46,960 bases of DNA, taken from positions 1-46,960 of the forward strand of contig JANDLV010000032.1 in the NCBI GenBank assembly GCA_024330185.1, given 5' to 3'. The notes under the pieces are model-generated. The model worked only from the letters and a program-made list of their open reading frames with translations. It was not told the DNA's origin and ran no database searches. Source of the DNA: Candidatus Siliceabacter maunaloa (GTDB taxonomy: Bacteria; Actinomycetota; Thermoleophilia; Solirubrobacterales; Solirubrobacteraceae). The translations under genes and the position numbers were made by a program. Below, in pieces: positions 16,934-26,245 of the stretch (the first letter of the stretch is position 1; every line of letters begins with the position of its first letter).

Positions 16934-16949
16934 GGACGCCGCGGCGTCC
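16934..16949. terminator. 16-bp palindrome between convergent genes
   Basis: GGACGCCGCGGCGTCC is a perfect palindrome in the 39-base gap between the convergent stops of the ATPase and ATP-grasp genes. As RNA it gives a 6-bp GC stem with a CGCG loop on either strand. There is no T-tract, so its termination role is only plausible. Confidence 0.4.
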
Positions 16950-16957
16950 ACAAGGCC

Positions 16958-17971
16958 TCACCGCGGCGCCCGGGGCCCGCCGGGCACGATGTCGCGGCCC
17001 GTGGGGCTGAGGTCCTCGTCGAGCTCGAGCTGCCAGTAGTAGCGCGAGAAGGTCTGGCCGGCGGCGAAGTCGCCCACATGGGGCTCGACCGTCCCCCCAC
17101 GGGCCATGCGCACGATCAGCTCCGGGTAGGTGCGCCCGGGCCGCGCGGCGTACATCGGCGCCGGGAACGCACCGCCGAAGCGACAGTTGACGTCGGTGAT
17201 GGCCAGGCCGATCTCGCGGTCGCGGAAGGCCTGGACGGTGCAGGGGCCACGCACGCCCAGCGCCTCGACCACGGCCCGGCCCAGCTCGACCAGCTCGGCG
17301 TCGGCGATCACCTGACCCTTGATCGACTCGCCCCCGCGCGACTCGAGCATGGTCCGCGGGATCGCGTTGAGGCAGCGCCCGTCGAGGTCGCCCAGGATGT
17401 CGATCGAGAACTCCGGGCCGTCCATCAGGCGCTGCACCATCACCGGCTCGTCGACGTAGCGGACGAAGAACTCGGCCTGCTCGCGGTCGGCGGCGGGGTG
17501 GATGGAGCGCGCGCCCGACCCGCGCCGGGGCTTGACCATCACGGGGTAGGCGTCGGGCTCGGAGCCCGGGAGGGCGGTGGGCGGGCTGGGCAGCCCGTGG
17601 GAGAGCAGCAGCTCGTGGCAGGCGAACTTGTCGAAGGTCGCGTGGCAGACCTCCGCCGGAGGAACGAACGCGGGGAGCCGCTCGGACGCGGCCAGCACCT
17701 CGATGTCCAGGTCGGTCAGTGGCACGACCGCGCGCACGTCGTGGGCGGCCATGAGCTGCTCCAGGAACGCCACGTAGTCGGGGTCGTCGATGCGCGGGGG
17801 CGCGACGCGCAGGTCGGCGGCGTACTGCGCGGGCGCCAGCGGACCCGGGTCCGCGGCGATGACGAAGGCGTGCTGGGCGAACGCGCTGACGATGTCGTAG
17901 CGCTTGCCCACGCCGGTGAGCAGCACGGCGACGTCGCGGCCGCCCCCGACCGCGGCGCGGCGGACGCTCAC
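16958..17971 (-). CDS. ATP-grasp ligase (carbamoyl-phosphate-synthase-like)
   Basis: 337 aa. An N-terminal Rossmann-like part (VAVLLTGVGKRYDIVSAF) is followed by the ATP-grasp domain: YPVMVKPRRGSGARSI near residue 150 is the nucleotide-binding lysine loop, VMVQRLMDGPEFSIDIL the second, and DVNCRFGGAFP near 280 carries the metal-binding Asn/Arg. Enzymes of this fold join a carboxylate to an amine or thiol through an acyl-phosphate. It begins with GTG at 17971 in a GTGA overlap with the stop of the ComA-like gene, so the two products are probably made in fixed ratio and work together. The substrate is unknown; peptide-like ligation to a sulphonated product is one possibility. Confidence 0.82.
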   Translation of the reverse strand: MSVRRAAVGGGRDVAVLLTGVGKRYDIVSAFAQHAFVIAADPGPLAPAQYAADLRVAPPRIDDPDYVAFLEQLMAAHDVRAVVPLTDLDIEVLAASERLPAFVPPAEVCHATFDKFACHELLLSHGLPSPPTALPGSEPDAYPVMVKPRRGSGARSIHPAADREQAEFFVRYVDEPVMVQRLMDGPEFSIDILGDLDGRCLNAIPRTMLESRGGESIKGQVIADAELVELGRAVVEALGVRGPCTVQAFRDREIGLAITDVNCRFGGAFPAPMYAARPGRTYPELIVRMARGGTVEPHVGDFAAGQTFSRYYWQLELDEDLSPTGRDIVPGGPRAPR

Positions 17972-18756
17972 GGCACCGGGTGGAAGACGTCGAGGGTGTC
18001 GGCGCGCAGGCCCAGGCGCAGCGTCTCCAGCCCCAGCGCGTCGTCGGGGCGCACGTTGCCCAGGTTCACCTCACCCCCCAGGCGGCGGATGAGCAGCGTC
18101 TGCTGGTGGCGGCGGGGCGCCTCGAAGACCAGCCGCGACGGGTCGATCTCGTGGACGATCTCGTCGATCAGACCGGTGCGCGCCTCGCCGTCACGGCGGT
18201 ACACGCCCGCGTCGCCGCTGGCGCGCCCCTCGCAGACCACGAGCGCAGCGCCCGCGTCCAGTGCGCCACGGATGAGCTCCACCCAGCGGTAGGGGGCCAG
18301 GATCGCGTCGGGGTCCTTCTCCCCCACCTCGGCGTACACGGTGAACCGCTGGGCCAGGCGCTCCACCAGCGCCACCTTGTCGGCGGCGGGCACGGGAACC
18401 ACGCCGCTGGAGACCTCGATGTGCTCGATGCCCAACCCGGCCAGCCAGTCGGCCAGCGCGTCGACCCGGCCGTGCAGCCAGGCCAGCTCCGTCAACGTCC
18501 CTCCGACCATGACCGGCACGCCGTGGCGAGCGTAGACGGCCAGCTTGGCCTCCAGAGCGGGCGTCACGTAGGCCGTCCCGAAGCCCAGGCGCACGAGGTC
18601 CACGAACGGCGCCGCGAGACTGAGGAAGGCGTCGACGTCCGCGGCCGCCAGCCCGGTGTCGATCACGTGGGTCAGGCCGTCGGTGCGAGGCTTGGCCGAG
18701 CGCCGCGGGAGCGGGAGGAACGTCGGGAGAACGGCTTTCGCCTCCGGTCCTCTCAA
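17968..18756 (-). CDS. Phosphosulfolactate synthase-like protein (ComA family)
   Basis: 262 aa. Family features run throughout: LVRLGFGTAYV near residue 60, PVMVGGTLTELAWL near 90, YAEVGEKDPDA near 145, CEGRASGDAG, LVFEAPRRHQQTLLI near 220 and GGEVNLGNVRPDDALGLETL followed by RLGLRADT at the end. ComA adds sulphite to phosphoenolpyruvate to give phosphosulfolactate, the first step of coenzyme M synthesis; bacterial homologues include sporulation and coenzyme M enzymes. I start at TTG 18756, because GGAGG lies 7 bases before it and no ATG or GTG in frame gives a full N-terminus. The start sits inside repeat copy 2. The following gene, an ATP-grasp ligase, overlaps by four bases. Confidence 0.8.
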   Translation of the reverse strand: MRGPEAKAVLPTFLPLPRRSAKPRTDGLTHVIDTGLAAADVDAFLSLAAPFVDLVRLGFGTAYVTPALEAKLAVYARHGVPVMVGGTLTELAWLHGRVDALADWLAGLGIEHIEVSSGVVPVPAADKVALVERLAQRFTVYAEVGEKDPDAILAPYRWVELIRGALDAGAALVVCEGRASGDAGVYRRDGEARTGLIDEIVHEIDPSRLVFEAPRRHQQTLLIRRLGGEVNLGNVRPDDALGLETLRLGLRADTLDVFHPVP

Positions 18757-18781
18757 GTTCGGACCTCCGGCGACGTCACAA
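18727..18781. repeat. Structured dispersed repeat, copy 2
   Basis: Inverted relative to copy 1, with only a few differences over about 50 bases: CGCC, TCC, GGTCC, 10-base loop, GGACC, TCC, GGCG, then ACGTCACA. On the minus strand it contains the TGA stop of the hydrolase gene at one end, and the ribosome binding site and TTG start of the ComA-like gene in its middle. Confidence 0.7.
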
Positions 18782-19450
18782 CTGGTCGCGCAGGAAGTCC
18801 CCCGTGCGGTGCCACGAGCGCAGGGCGGCGGCCTCGTCGTAGGTGCCCAGGCGGTTGGTGTCGTTGAAGAACGCGTGGCCTGCGCCCTCGTAGAACTCGA
18901 ACTCGACCTCCACGCCCGCGTCGCGCATCGAGCGCTCCAGGTCGCGCGCGGCGTCGACGGGCACGAACTCGTCTGCGGTCCCGAAGTGGCCGAGCACCGG
19001 CCCCCGGATGGCCGCGAAGTCCGGCGTGCCATGGGGCATCACGTAGTAATAGGTCACCGTCGCGGCGACCTTGGGGTTGGCCGCCGCTGCCCACACCGAC
19101 AGCCCGCCGCCCAGGCAGAAGCCCAGCGATCCGACGCGCCCGCCCTCGGCGGCCTCGTGCTCGGCGAGGAAGTCGACGGCGCCGCGCATGTCGCGCTCGG
19201 CCTCGTCCATGTTGAGGGCCATCATCTTCTGCTGCGCCTCGTCGGGCTGGATGGTCGTCTCGCCGCGGTAGAGGTCGGGCGCCAGGGCCAGGAAGCCGTT
19301 GGAGGCCAGGCGGTCGCAGACGGAGCGGATGTGGTCCTCGAGGCCCCACCACTCCTGGAGCACCACGATCGGCAGGCCGTGACCGTCCGGCGGGATCGCG
19401 AGGTAGCCGGGGGCGGTCGAGCCGTTGGAGGGGAAGGTCACATCGGGCAT
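18776..19450 (-). CDS. Dienelactone hydrolase family protein
   Basis: 224 aa with an alpha/beta-hydrolase fold. The catalytic triad is Cys112 (SLGFCLGGG), Asp160 (HFGTADEFVP) and His192 (GAGHAFFN), the Cys-Asp-His set typical of dienelactone hydrolases rather than the Ser form of lipases. PIVVLQEWWGLEDHI near residue 30 supplies the usual Glu-Trp-Gly-Leu segment. These enzymes open lactone rings of chlorocatechol-type intermediates, but many family members have other esterase roles. It lies 19 bases before the ComA-like gene and may be co-transcribed with it. Confidence 0.9.
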   Translation of the reverse strand: MPDVTFPSNGSTAPGYLAIPPDGHGLPIVVLQEWWGLEDHIRSVCDRLASNGFLALAPDLYRGETTIQPDEAQQKMMALNMDEAERDMRGAVDFLAEHEAAEGGRVGSLGFCLGGGLSVWAAAANPKVAATVTYYYVMPHGTPDFAAIRGPVLGHFGTADEFVPVDAARDLERSMRDAGVEVEFEFYEGAGHAFFNDTNRLGTYDEAAALRSWHRTGDFLRDQL

Positions 19451-19530
19451 GGCGGGTGCGTGCCCGAAGTCCGGCGCTGTGAATCGCCGGGGTGTCAGCC
19501 CGGGGTGCGGCGAGTTGACAGCCAGCGGCC

Positions 19531-19932
19531 TCAGGCCGCCGCGTCGAGCGCCTGGTTGACCAGCGCGTCGGCGTGCGCGTTGCGCGCGCGGGGCACCGAG
19601 CGAACCGTCCAGCGCTCGAAGCCCTCCAGCACCTCGCGCGCCGCGGCGTGCAGCGGCTTCATGTCGACGTGCTTGACCTTGTAGACGCCGTTGACCTGCT
19701 TGGCCACCAGCTCGGAGTCGTTGACCACCTCCACCTCGGTGGCGCCCAGCTCCCGGGCGCGCATGAGGCCCAGCAGCAGCCCGCGGTACTCGGCCACGTT
19801 GTTGGTGGCGCGGCCCAGCGTCTCGGCGCTCTCGTCGAGCACCTCGCCTTCGGGGGTGGACACGACGGCGGCCGCCGCGGCGGGCCCCGGGTTGCCCCGC
19901 GCTCCGCCGTCCACGTGGACGACGACCCTCAC
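19531..19932 (-). CDS. Ribonuclease HI-like protein
   Basis: 133 aa. The four catalytic acids are present: Asp8 (HVDGGARGNPGP), Glu48 (NNVAEYRGLL), Asp72 (VVNDSELV) and Asp122 (NAHADALVNQ). It therefore should cleave RNA in RNA-DNA hybrids. The short form without a basic handle region matches the RnhA-like proteins common in actinobacteria and archaea. A second RNase H, type II, is encoded at 34474-35109. The upstream small gene ends 12 bases before its start, so the two are likely one transcript. Confidence 0.92.
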   Translation of the reverse strand: MRVVVHVDGGARGNPGPAAAAAVVSTPEGEVLDESAETLGRATNNVAEYRGLLLGLMRARELGATEVEVVNDSELVAKQVNGVYKVKHVDMKPLHAAAREVLEGFERWTVRSVPRARNAHADALVNQALDAAA

Positions 19933-19944
19933 GCCCGGTGGTCC

Positions 19945-20166
19945 TCAGTCGCCCTCGGCGATGGGCGGGAACTCGCCCGGCACCCGCCGGCGGCGGCGGT
20001 CGCGCGTGGTGCGCTGCTCGTGCTGCGCGGGCATGGCCTCGCCACCGCGCCGCTCCGCCGTGCGCCGGTCCACGATCACCTCGACATCGGGATCGTCGGC
20101 GTAGTGGGCCACGAGCTTGTCGTAGAGCTCGTCGGCCAGCGCGGTGGGAACGACGCAGTAGATCAT
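19945..20166 (-). CDS. Small conserved hypothetical protein
   Basis: 73 aa starting MIYCVVPTALADELYDKLVA and continuing with DDPDVEVIVDRRTAERR. The first 40 residues look like a compact beta-alpha-beta unit. The tail is strongly basic (RTTRDRRRRR). I recognise the N-terminal pattern as a recurrent actinobacterial small protein without a function. It is 12 bases upstream of the RNase HI gene, and its ATG begins just beyond repeat copy 3. Confidence 0.7.
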   Translation of the reverse strand: MIYCVVPTALADELYDKLVAHYADDPDVEVIVDRRTAERRGGEAMPAQHEQRTTRDRRRRRVPGEFPPIAEGD

Positions 20167-20170
20167 GGAA

Positions 20171-20240
20171 AGCGGATTTCGCCTGACGGTGGCCGCAAGC
20201 GACGACCTACGGCGACGTTACACGGCCGGCAGGCGAAAGC
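20171..20240. repeat. Structured dispersed repeat, copy 3, with terminal inverted repeats
   Basis: It shares TTTCGCC...ACCTACGGCGACGTTACA with copy 4 but has a weaker inner stem. The whole 62-base unit is bounded by perfect 9-bp inverted repeats, TTTCGCCTG (20177-20185) and CAGGCGAAA (20230-20238). It lies downstream of the zinc-ribbon gene and next to a tandem repeat. Confidence 0.55.
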
Positions 20241-20288
20241 GGCCTCCCCAAGGATAGCTCCGAAAGCGGTCTCTCGAAGGATAGCTCC
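20235..20288. repeat. 27-bp tandem duplication
   Basis: Two adjacent 27-base units (20235-20261 and 20262-20288) agree at 24 positions; the shared ends are GAAAGCGG and AAGGATAGCTCC. They fill the space between the zinc-ribbon gene stop and repeat copy 3 and share the CGAAAGCG element with that repeat family. Confidence 0.75.
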
Positions 20289-20314
20289 GACCTGTGGGAC
20301 CGTCCACAGCGCGT

Positions 20315-21265
20315 TCACGCCAGTGCCAGCGCGCCGCGGTCGTCGGCCTCGACGTTGGCCTCGCGCTCGCGGGGCTCGAGCTCGTCGAGCTCGGCGCCCT
20401 GGGCCACCACGCGCACACCGGCCGCCTCGTCGGCCAGGTCGACCTCGTAGCGATACCAGCACAGCTCCCAGGCGACCGCGATGACCACAATGCTGCCCTC
20501 GGTGCCCGACGGGTGGGCGGCCACCATCGGCTCACCCAGGGAACGGGCCACGCCGGCCACCGTGCGCGGGTGGCCGCTTTGGTTGAAGACCTCCAGCGCC
20601 CGGCTGAGCTTCAGGCTCGCGTTGGTGGGCACGGCGTGCACGTGGCGCTGCGCGCGCGGCGGCTCGGGGGCGGGCTCGCCCCGGCGCACCCGGCGGCGCT
20701 CGCGCGGATGCGCAGCCTCCCCGACCGGCGGGGCGGGTTCATCGGGCAGCGGCTCCTCGGGGGCCCACTCCGCGGGGAGCGCGTCATCGTGGGCGTGCTC
20801 GTGGGCGGCGGGCAGACCGGGGGCGTCCTGCGCGACCGCCGCCGGGTCCTCCCAGCCGGCGTCCTCGGGGACGGGCTCGCCGGCCCAGGCATCGGCCGGG
20901 TGGCCGTGGTGGTCGGGGCCCCAGTCGGGCTCCTGGGTCCATACGGCTGCGCCGTCGTCGCGGCGGGGACGCTGTGCGCGCACCTCTCCCGGGCGTTCGC
21001 GGGGGGGCTCGCCGTTGTCGCCCTGACGGCGCAGGCGACCCAGGAACGAGCGCCGCCCGCGGCCGCCCGCGCTGCGTACGCCCACATCGTCGGCGCCCTC
21101 GCGGATCCAGCCCTCGTTGGCCGCCCGGCCGGTGCACAGCTCACAGACCAGGCGCCGCGACCCGCCGGCGACGAAGGGATCGGCCTTCTCGCCGCGCAGC
21201 AGGGTGCGACCGCACACGTCGCAGGCCAGGACGGCGTGGCTGGTCGTGATCGACTTGCGGGACAT
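20315..21265 (-). CDS. Zinc-ribbon protein with a disordered linker
   Basis: 316 aa. Cys15-x2-Cys18 (CDVCGRTLLRGEKADPF) and Cys41-x2-Cys44 (LVCELCTGRA) form a treble-clef or zinc-ribbon site at the N-terminus. Residues about 60-215 are of low complexity, rich in Pro, Glu, Ala and Arg, probably disordered. The last 100 residues are a folded domain: SLKLSRALEVFNQSGHPRTV, then GSIVVIAVAWELCWYRYEVD, containing a predicted helix-turn and a beta hairpin. I know of no function; a nucleic-acid-binding adaptor is possible. The start ATG at 21265 gives the zinc site close to the N-terminus. Confidence 0.78.
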   Translation of the reverse strand: MSRKSITTSHAVLACDVCGRTLLRGEKADPFVAGGSRRLVCELCTGRAANEGWIREGADDVGVRSAGGRGRRSFLGRLRRQGDNGEPPRERPGEVRAQRPRRDDGAAVWTQEPDWGPDHHGHPADAWAGEPVPEDAGWEDPAAVAQDAPGLPAAHEHAHDDALPAEWAPEEPLPDEPAPPVGEAAHPRERRRVRRGEPAPEPPRAQRHVHAVPTNASLKLSRALEVFNQSGHPRTVAGVARSLGEPMVAAHPSGTEGSIVVIAVAWELCWYRYEVDLADEAAGVRVVAQGAELDELEPREREANVEADDRGALALA

Positions 21266-21817
21266 GGGACCGGTCGAGGGTAGCGCCGGAAGCGGCCCCC
21301 GACCCCGACCGCAACGTTCCGTTCGTGCCCAGCCAGCCGCGCGCGAGCGGCGGGATGCAGCGAAGGCGATCTACCGCGTGGACGTTACGGTCTTGGGCCC
21401 AGCGCTCGCCGGACCTGCTCGCAGCCCGCTTCCACCCGCGCCGCTGCCCCGCACGGGGCGTTGCAGGTGACCTACGAGCCTCCTCCTCGACCACCGGCGC
21501 CTGCAGCCGTTCAGCTGGCAGCATCCGATACGGAAGCGCGCCGCGGGCCATCCCCGAATGGAGGTTCTTGGGCGCACTCAGCCCGCCTGACACCTCAAGG
21601 AAGCGCGGCCTGCGCCTTGCTCACCGATGTTGCGGAGAGCCTGGGTCCCAGTTCCCACCGACGACCAGGCGAACCGCTCCGGGCCCGCCCTTTGTGGCAT
21701 CCGCGTCCGCGCCCTCGCAGACGGAGTTGAGGGCCGCGGAGATGGACATGCCTCTTGCCCACGTCTCGGGGTTGGACGGCCGACCCTACCGGCGCCCCAC
21801 GCGATATCAAGCCGCTG
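21266..21817 (+). other. 552-base interval without a supported gene
   Basis: The region lies between the start of the zinc-ribbon gene and the stop of the whiG-like sigma gene, so it should hold the promoter of the former and the terminator of the latter. Rightward frames are open over parts of it, but the proteins are rich in Arg, Ser, Pro and Cys and look like noise. Base composition is lower in GC than the flanks around 21520-21650. I see no RNA gene. Confidence 0.5.
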
Positions 21818-22597
21818 TCAGGAGCCGTTCTCGTCGCTCATCCGCGAGCGCAGCCGCAGCACCGCCTTGGTGTGCATCTGGGAGACGCGCGACTCGGTCA
21901 CGCCGAGCACCTCGCCGATCTCGCGGAGCGTGAGGTTCTCGTAGTAGTAGAGGGCGATGACGAGCTTCTCGCGCTCTGGCAGGCGGGCGATGGCGTCGGC
22001 CACCCGATCCTTGAGCTCGCTCTCGTCGACGGCCTGCGAGGGGTCGGGCGCGCCCGGGTCGTGCAGCGTGTCCAGGAGGGAGACCTGGTCGCCACTGGCG
22101 TCGGAGACGGTCCACAGCTCGTCGAGCGCGGCGATGGTCGACGTGGAGATCTGCAGCAGCGACTCCTGGAACTCCTCGACAGGGATGTCCAGGGCGTCGG
22201 CCATCTCCTCGTCGGTGGGGGCGCGCTGGAGATGGTTCTCGAGCTTGGCGTTGGCCCGCTCGATCTCCCGCGCGCGGGAGCGCACCGAGCGCGGAACCCA
22301 GTCCTGGGAGCGCAGCTCGTCGATGATCGCGCCGCGGATGCGCGTGATCGCGTAGGTCTCGAACTTGATCTCGCGCTCGAGCTCGAAGCGTTCCACGGCG
22401 TTCATCAGGCCCATGAGCCCATAGGAGACGAGGTCGGCTTCCTCCACGTGTGCGGGCAGGCCGGAGGCCAGGCGCCCGGCGACGTACTTGACCAGCGGCG
22501 AGTAGGCGACGATGAGCTGCTCGCGCGCGCGCTGATCGCCGTGACGCTTGTAGCGGCGCCACTGGTCCTTCAGCTCGATCGCCTTGACGTTCAGCAC
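21818..22597 (-). CDS. whiG: WhiG/FliA-family RNA polymerase sigma factor
   Basis: 259 aa. Region 2 is [19 protein letters not shown] through [18 protein letters not shown] and [20 protein letters not shown], followed by [16 protein letters not shown]; this QDWVPRSVR segment is typical of the sigma-28 group. Region 3 follows, and region 4 is [20 protein letters not shown] with the [19 protein letters not shown]. In actinobacteria WhiG directs differentiation genes; in other bacteria FliA directs motility genes. No flagellar gene lies nearby, so whiG is the safer name. It begins 10 bases after the stop of xerD, so the two are probably co-transcribed. Confidence 0.9.
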   Translation of the reverse strand: MLNVKAIELKDQWRRYKRHGDQRAREQLIVAYSPLVKYVAGRLASGLPAHVEEADLVSYGLMGLMNAVERFELEREIKFETYAITRIRGAIIDELRSQDWVPRSVRSRAREIERANAKLENHLQRAPTDEEMADALDIPVEEFQESLLQISTSTIAALDELWTVSDASGDQVSLLDTLHDPGAPDPSQAVDESELKDRVADAIARLPEREKLVIALYYYENLTLREIGEVLGVTESRVSQMHTKAVLRLRSRMSDENGS

Positions 22598-22607
22598 CCT
22601 TCCCCAA

Positions 22608-23591
<984 letters not shown>

Positions 23592-23830
23592 CGTCAGCTC
23601 GTGGAGGCCGGAGTCGGCGACGGGGTCCAGCCCCCGCCGCGTCCGTGGCTGCGCATCCAGGGCACCAGGGACGCGACCACCATGTGGTACGCGGTGATGC
23701 GGCGGCGCGAGCGGGGCGTCTTCATCGGCTCGCTGGTCATTCGCCATTGCGACCACCATGCCCTGCTGCTCCGGCGTGGCTGGGAGGAGGTCCCGATCGC
23801 GGAGATCGGGACCACGCTGCGCGGCGCCCC

Positions 23831-24904
23831 TCAGTCGATGTAGACGGCCGTTTCGACGGGCACCCGCTCGTAGAGCGCCTTGACGTCCTCGACGAGCATG
23901 CGGATGCAGCCCTTGGAGGCGTTGGTGCCGATCGAGTCGCGGGCGTCGGTCCCGTGGATGCCCACGCCGTTGTAGATGCCCAGCCAGCGCGCCTTGAGCG
24001 GGTTGTCTGCCCTGCCGCCGGGGATGACCTGGCCCGCCAGGTCGCCGGCCCAGTCGCTGTTGGGCACGTTCCAGGCCGGGTCGACTGCCTTGTTGGCGAT
24101 GTCATAGGTGCCCGTCGGCGTGTCCTGGCCGGCCTCGCCCAGGGCGATCGGGTAGGTCTCGACGACCTCCTGGTCCTTGAACAGGCGCAGGCGGAAGTTG
24201 GCGCGATCGACGGTCAGCACGGTGTCGTACTTGTCGCGCACCTCCTCCTTGCTCAGCTCGGGCTCGGTCCGGTCGAACTGCGCCTCGACCACACGGTCGG
24301 CGTCGGGGTCGATCAGCCGCGCCATCACGTCGTCCTTGAGCTGGTCGACGTCGGTGGCGATCCCGTCGCGGCCCTCCTCGACGGAGACCGAGGTGGTCGT
24401 CAGCTCGACGTCGGCCTCGCGCGGGTCGCGGTCGGCGTCCACGCGCACCCTGTCGACCAGGCGTTGGACCGCCTCGGTGGAGAAGGCGATGCGCGGCTCG
24501 ATGCTGCGGTCGAGCTCGCCGCCACTGAGACCACGCCAGGTGCGCGCGAGCATTCCCTGGTCGCGCCCGGCGGCCAGGGCGTCGGCCACCATGCCGCTCA
24601 CGTCGGCGCTGATGCGCGCCTCCTTGGCCGTGAGCTCGAACTCCTCGTCGCCGTGGCCCTCGACCACCAGCGGCTCCTCGAAAGGCTCCAGGAGCTCGTA
24701 GCTCACAAGCTCGGAGGCCTCCTCGCCAGTCATCCCGCCGACGTCCATCGAGCCGATGGTCACGCCGTCGGCGATCACGTCGCGCGTCGAGTCGTCGTAG
24801 GCGTAGACGCCCACTGTCCCGCAGGCCACGAGAACCAGGGCCATCACGCTCAGGACGAGGGCTGTCGCGCGGGCTGAGCTGCGTCGGTTCATCCGTCGGA
24901 GCAC
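23831..24904 (-). CDS. L,D-transpeptidase (YkuD domain)
   Basis: 357 aa. A basic N-terminus and a hydrophobic helix (ATALVLSVMALVLVACGTVG) act as signal anchor; a Cys in it could be lipidated, but the surrounding LVACG is only a loose lipobox. Residues about 40-225 resemble the peptidoglycan-binding domain that precedes YkuD. The YkuD domain at about 235-357 has FRLRLFKDQEVVETYPIALG and the active site His317 (GIHGTD) and Cys333 (SKGCIRM). It cross-links peptidoglycan stems by 3-3 bonds outside the membrane. ATG 24892 is an alternative start four codons in. Confidence 0.93.
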   Translation of the reverse strand: MLRRMNRRSSARATALVLSVMALVLVACGTVGVYAYDDSTRDVIADGVTIGSMDVGGMTGEEASELVSYELLEPFEEPLVVEGHGDEEFELTAKEARISADVSGMVADALAAGRDQGMLARTWRGLSGGELDRSIEPRIAFSTEAVQRLVDRVRVDADRDPREADVELTTTSVSVEEGRDGIATDVDQLKDDVMARLIDPDADRVVEAQFDRTEPELSKEEVRDKYDTVLTVDRANFRLRLFKDQEVVETYPIALGEAGQDTPTGTYDIANKAVDPAWNVPNSDWAGDLAGQVIPGGRADNPLKARWLGIYNGVGIHGTDARDSIGTNASKGCIRMLVEDVKALYERVPVETAVYID

Positions 24905-24963
24905 CTTAGGGCATATCCTGCCCGTGATCGAGGTCTTGCAAGCTGCATCACAGCTTCCGCTCG

Positions 24964-26235
24964 TCAGGCCTGGCCGTCGAGGATGCGGTCAATGGCCTCC
25001 AGGACGCCCTTGCGACCCGCGTTGGAGCGCTCGTGGTCGCGCAGATCGCGCAGGTCGTCGCCGTCCAGCGAGGCCAGCAGCGCCACGACCTCCTCGTCGC
25101 GCAGGTCGGCGTAGGCGGTGACCGGACTGCCCGGGGCGGGCGCGGCGCCACCCTGCCCGGCGGGGACGTTGACCAGCCTGCGCCCGGCGTCGCGCTCCAG
25201 CGGGCGGACGCTGGGGCTGTAGCGCAGGAACTCCTCGACCTCCTCCTCGTAGCGGTAGGACTCGCCCGAGCGGCGCAGGAGAGGCGCCACGCGCTGGTGC
25301 TCGCGCAGCTTCACGACGGTCTCGCGCGTGGTGAAGCGGTAGCGGTAGCCCGTGGCCTTGAGCTTGCGATTGTCCAGCGCGCGGCCGAAGCGGAGCTGGT
25401 TGAGCATCTCTGGGGGGATGTGCAGGCCGGCGCGACGCAGGGCGCCGGCGGCCAGGCCGGTGCCCAGCGGAGGAAGGATGGGCACCGCCCGCTTGCCCAG
25501 CAGGTCGAGGACCTCGCTGAGCACCAGCACGCCGTCGGCGGCGCAGTTGTAGACGCCGTCGAGGTCGTTGCGCACGGCGTGCTCCAGGCAGCCGGCGATG
25601 TCGTCCTCGTGCACGAACTGGTAGCGCGGGTCGAAGCCCAGCAGCACGGGCACCAGCCCGCGGTCGAAGAGGGTGGTGTGGGAGGTGCGCAGGGCGGGCC
25701 CCAGCCCGTTGGCGTAGCGCAGCACCGTCACGGTGGCGGCGGGCTGGCGCTCGGCGAAGTCGCGGACCGCCGCCTCGGCCTCCACGACGTCGCGCTCCAG
25801 CGGGATGCGCGCGGGGTGCGGGCGGTCCATGTCCTCGGTGAAGTAGGCGGGGTCGTCCTGCTGCGCGCCGTAGAAGTGGGCGCTGGACTTGAAGACCACC
25901 TTGCGCACCGGGCTGTCGCTCCCGGCGCACGCGGCCAGGATGTTCATGGTCCCGATGACGTTGTTCTCGTGGGCCAGGCGCGGGGCGGTGACGATCGAGT
26001 CGACCACCAGGCGGGTGTCGACCACCGTGTCGATCTCGGCCGCCTCGACGATGCGCCGGATGAGCGAGTGCTGGTCGACCACGCGGACGAACTCGGTGCG
26101 CTGCAGCTCGACCTTGGGCGGCGTCTTGTCCACGCCGATGATCGCCTCGAAGCGCGGGTCGGCCTCCAGGGCCTGGGCCAGCCGCCCGCCCCAGTAGGTC
26201 GACAGCCCGGTGATGAGGACGCGCCGCGAGGTCAC
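24964..26235 (-). CDS. NAD-dependent epimerase/dehydratase family protein
   Basis: 423 aa. The Rossmann turn is VLITGLSTYWGGRLAQALE, the family's GxxGxxG variant, followed by VVFKSSAHFYG and the Tyr-region further on. The catalytic Tyr-x3-Lys is not obvious. The C-terminal 100 residues are an extension beyond the usual 300-320 aa: RYEEEVEEFLRYSPSVRP, then a charged tail LASLDGDDLRDLRDHERS. This N-terminal Rossmann plus tail is typical of an actinobacterial group found next to acyltransferases, as here, where the acyltransferase lies 10 bases upstream. A role in envelope lipid or polar-lipid metabolism is inference. The start is GTG 26235. Confidence 0.85.
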   Translation of the reverse strand: MTSRRVLITGLSTYWGGRLAQALEADPRFEAIIGVDKTPPKVELQRTEFVRVVDQHSLIRRIVEAAEIDTVVDTRLVVDSIVTAPRLAHENNVIGTMNILAACAGSDSPVRKVVFKSSAHFYGAQQDDPAYFTEDMDRPHPARIPLERDVVEAEAAVRDFAERQPAATVTVLRYANGLGPALRTSHTTLFDRGLVPVLLGFDPRYQFVHEDDIAGCLEHAVRNDLDGVYNCAADGVLVLSEVLDLLGKRAVPILPPLGTGLAAGALRRAGLHIPPEMLNQLRFGRALDNRKLKATGYRYRFTTRETVVKLREHQRVAPLLRRSGESYRYEEEVEEFLRYSPSVRPLERDAGRRLVNVPAGQGGAAPAPGSPVTAYADLRDEEVVALLASLDGDDLRDLRDHERSNAGRKGVLEAIDRILDGQA

Positions 26236-26245
26236 GAGTGGGCCA

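Noticed and set aside
21325-21933. A rightward open frame of 202 codons
   Set aside because: Arg, Ser, Pro and Cys rich, no ribosome binding site, and it runs into the whiG gene.
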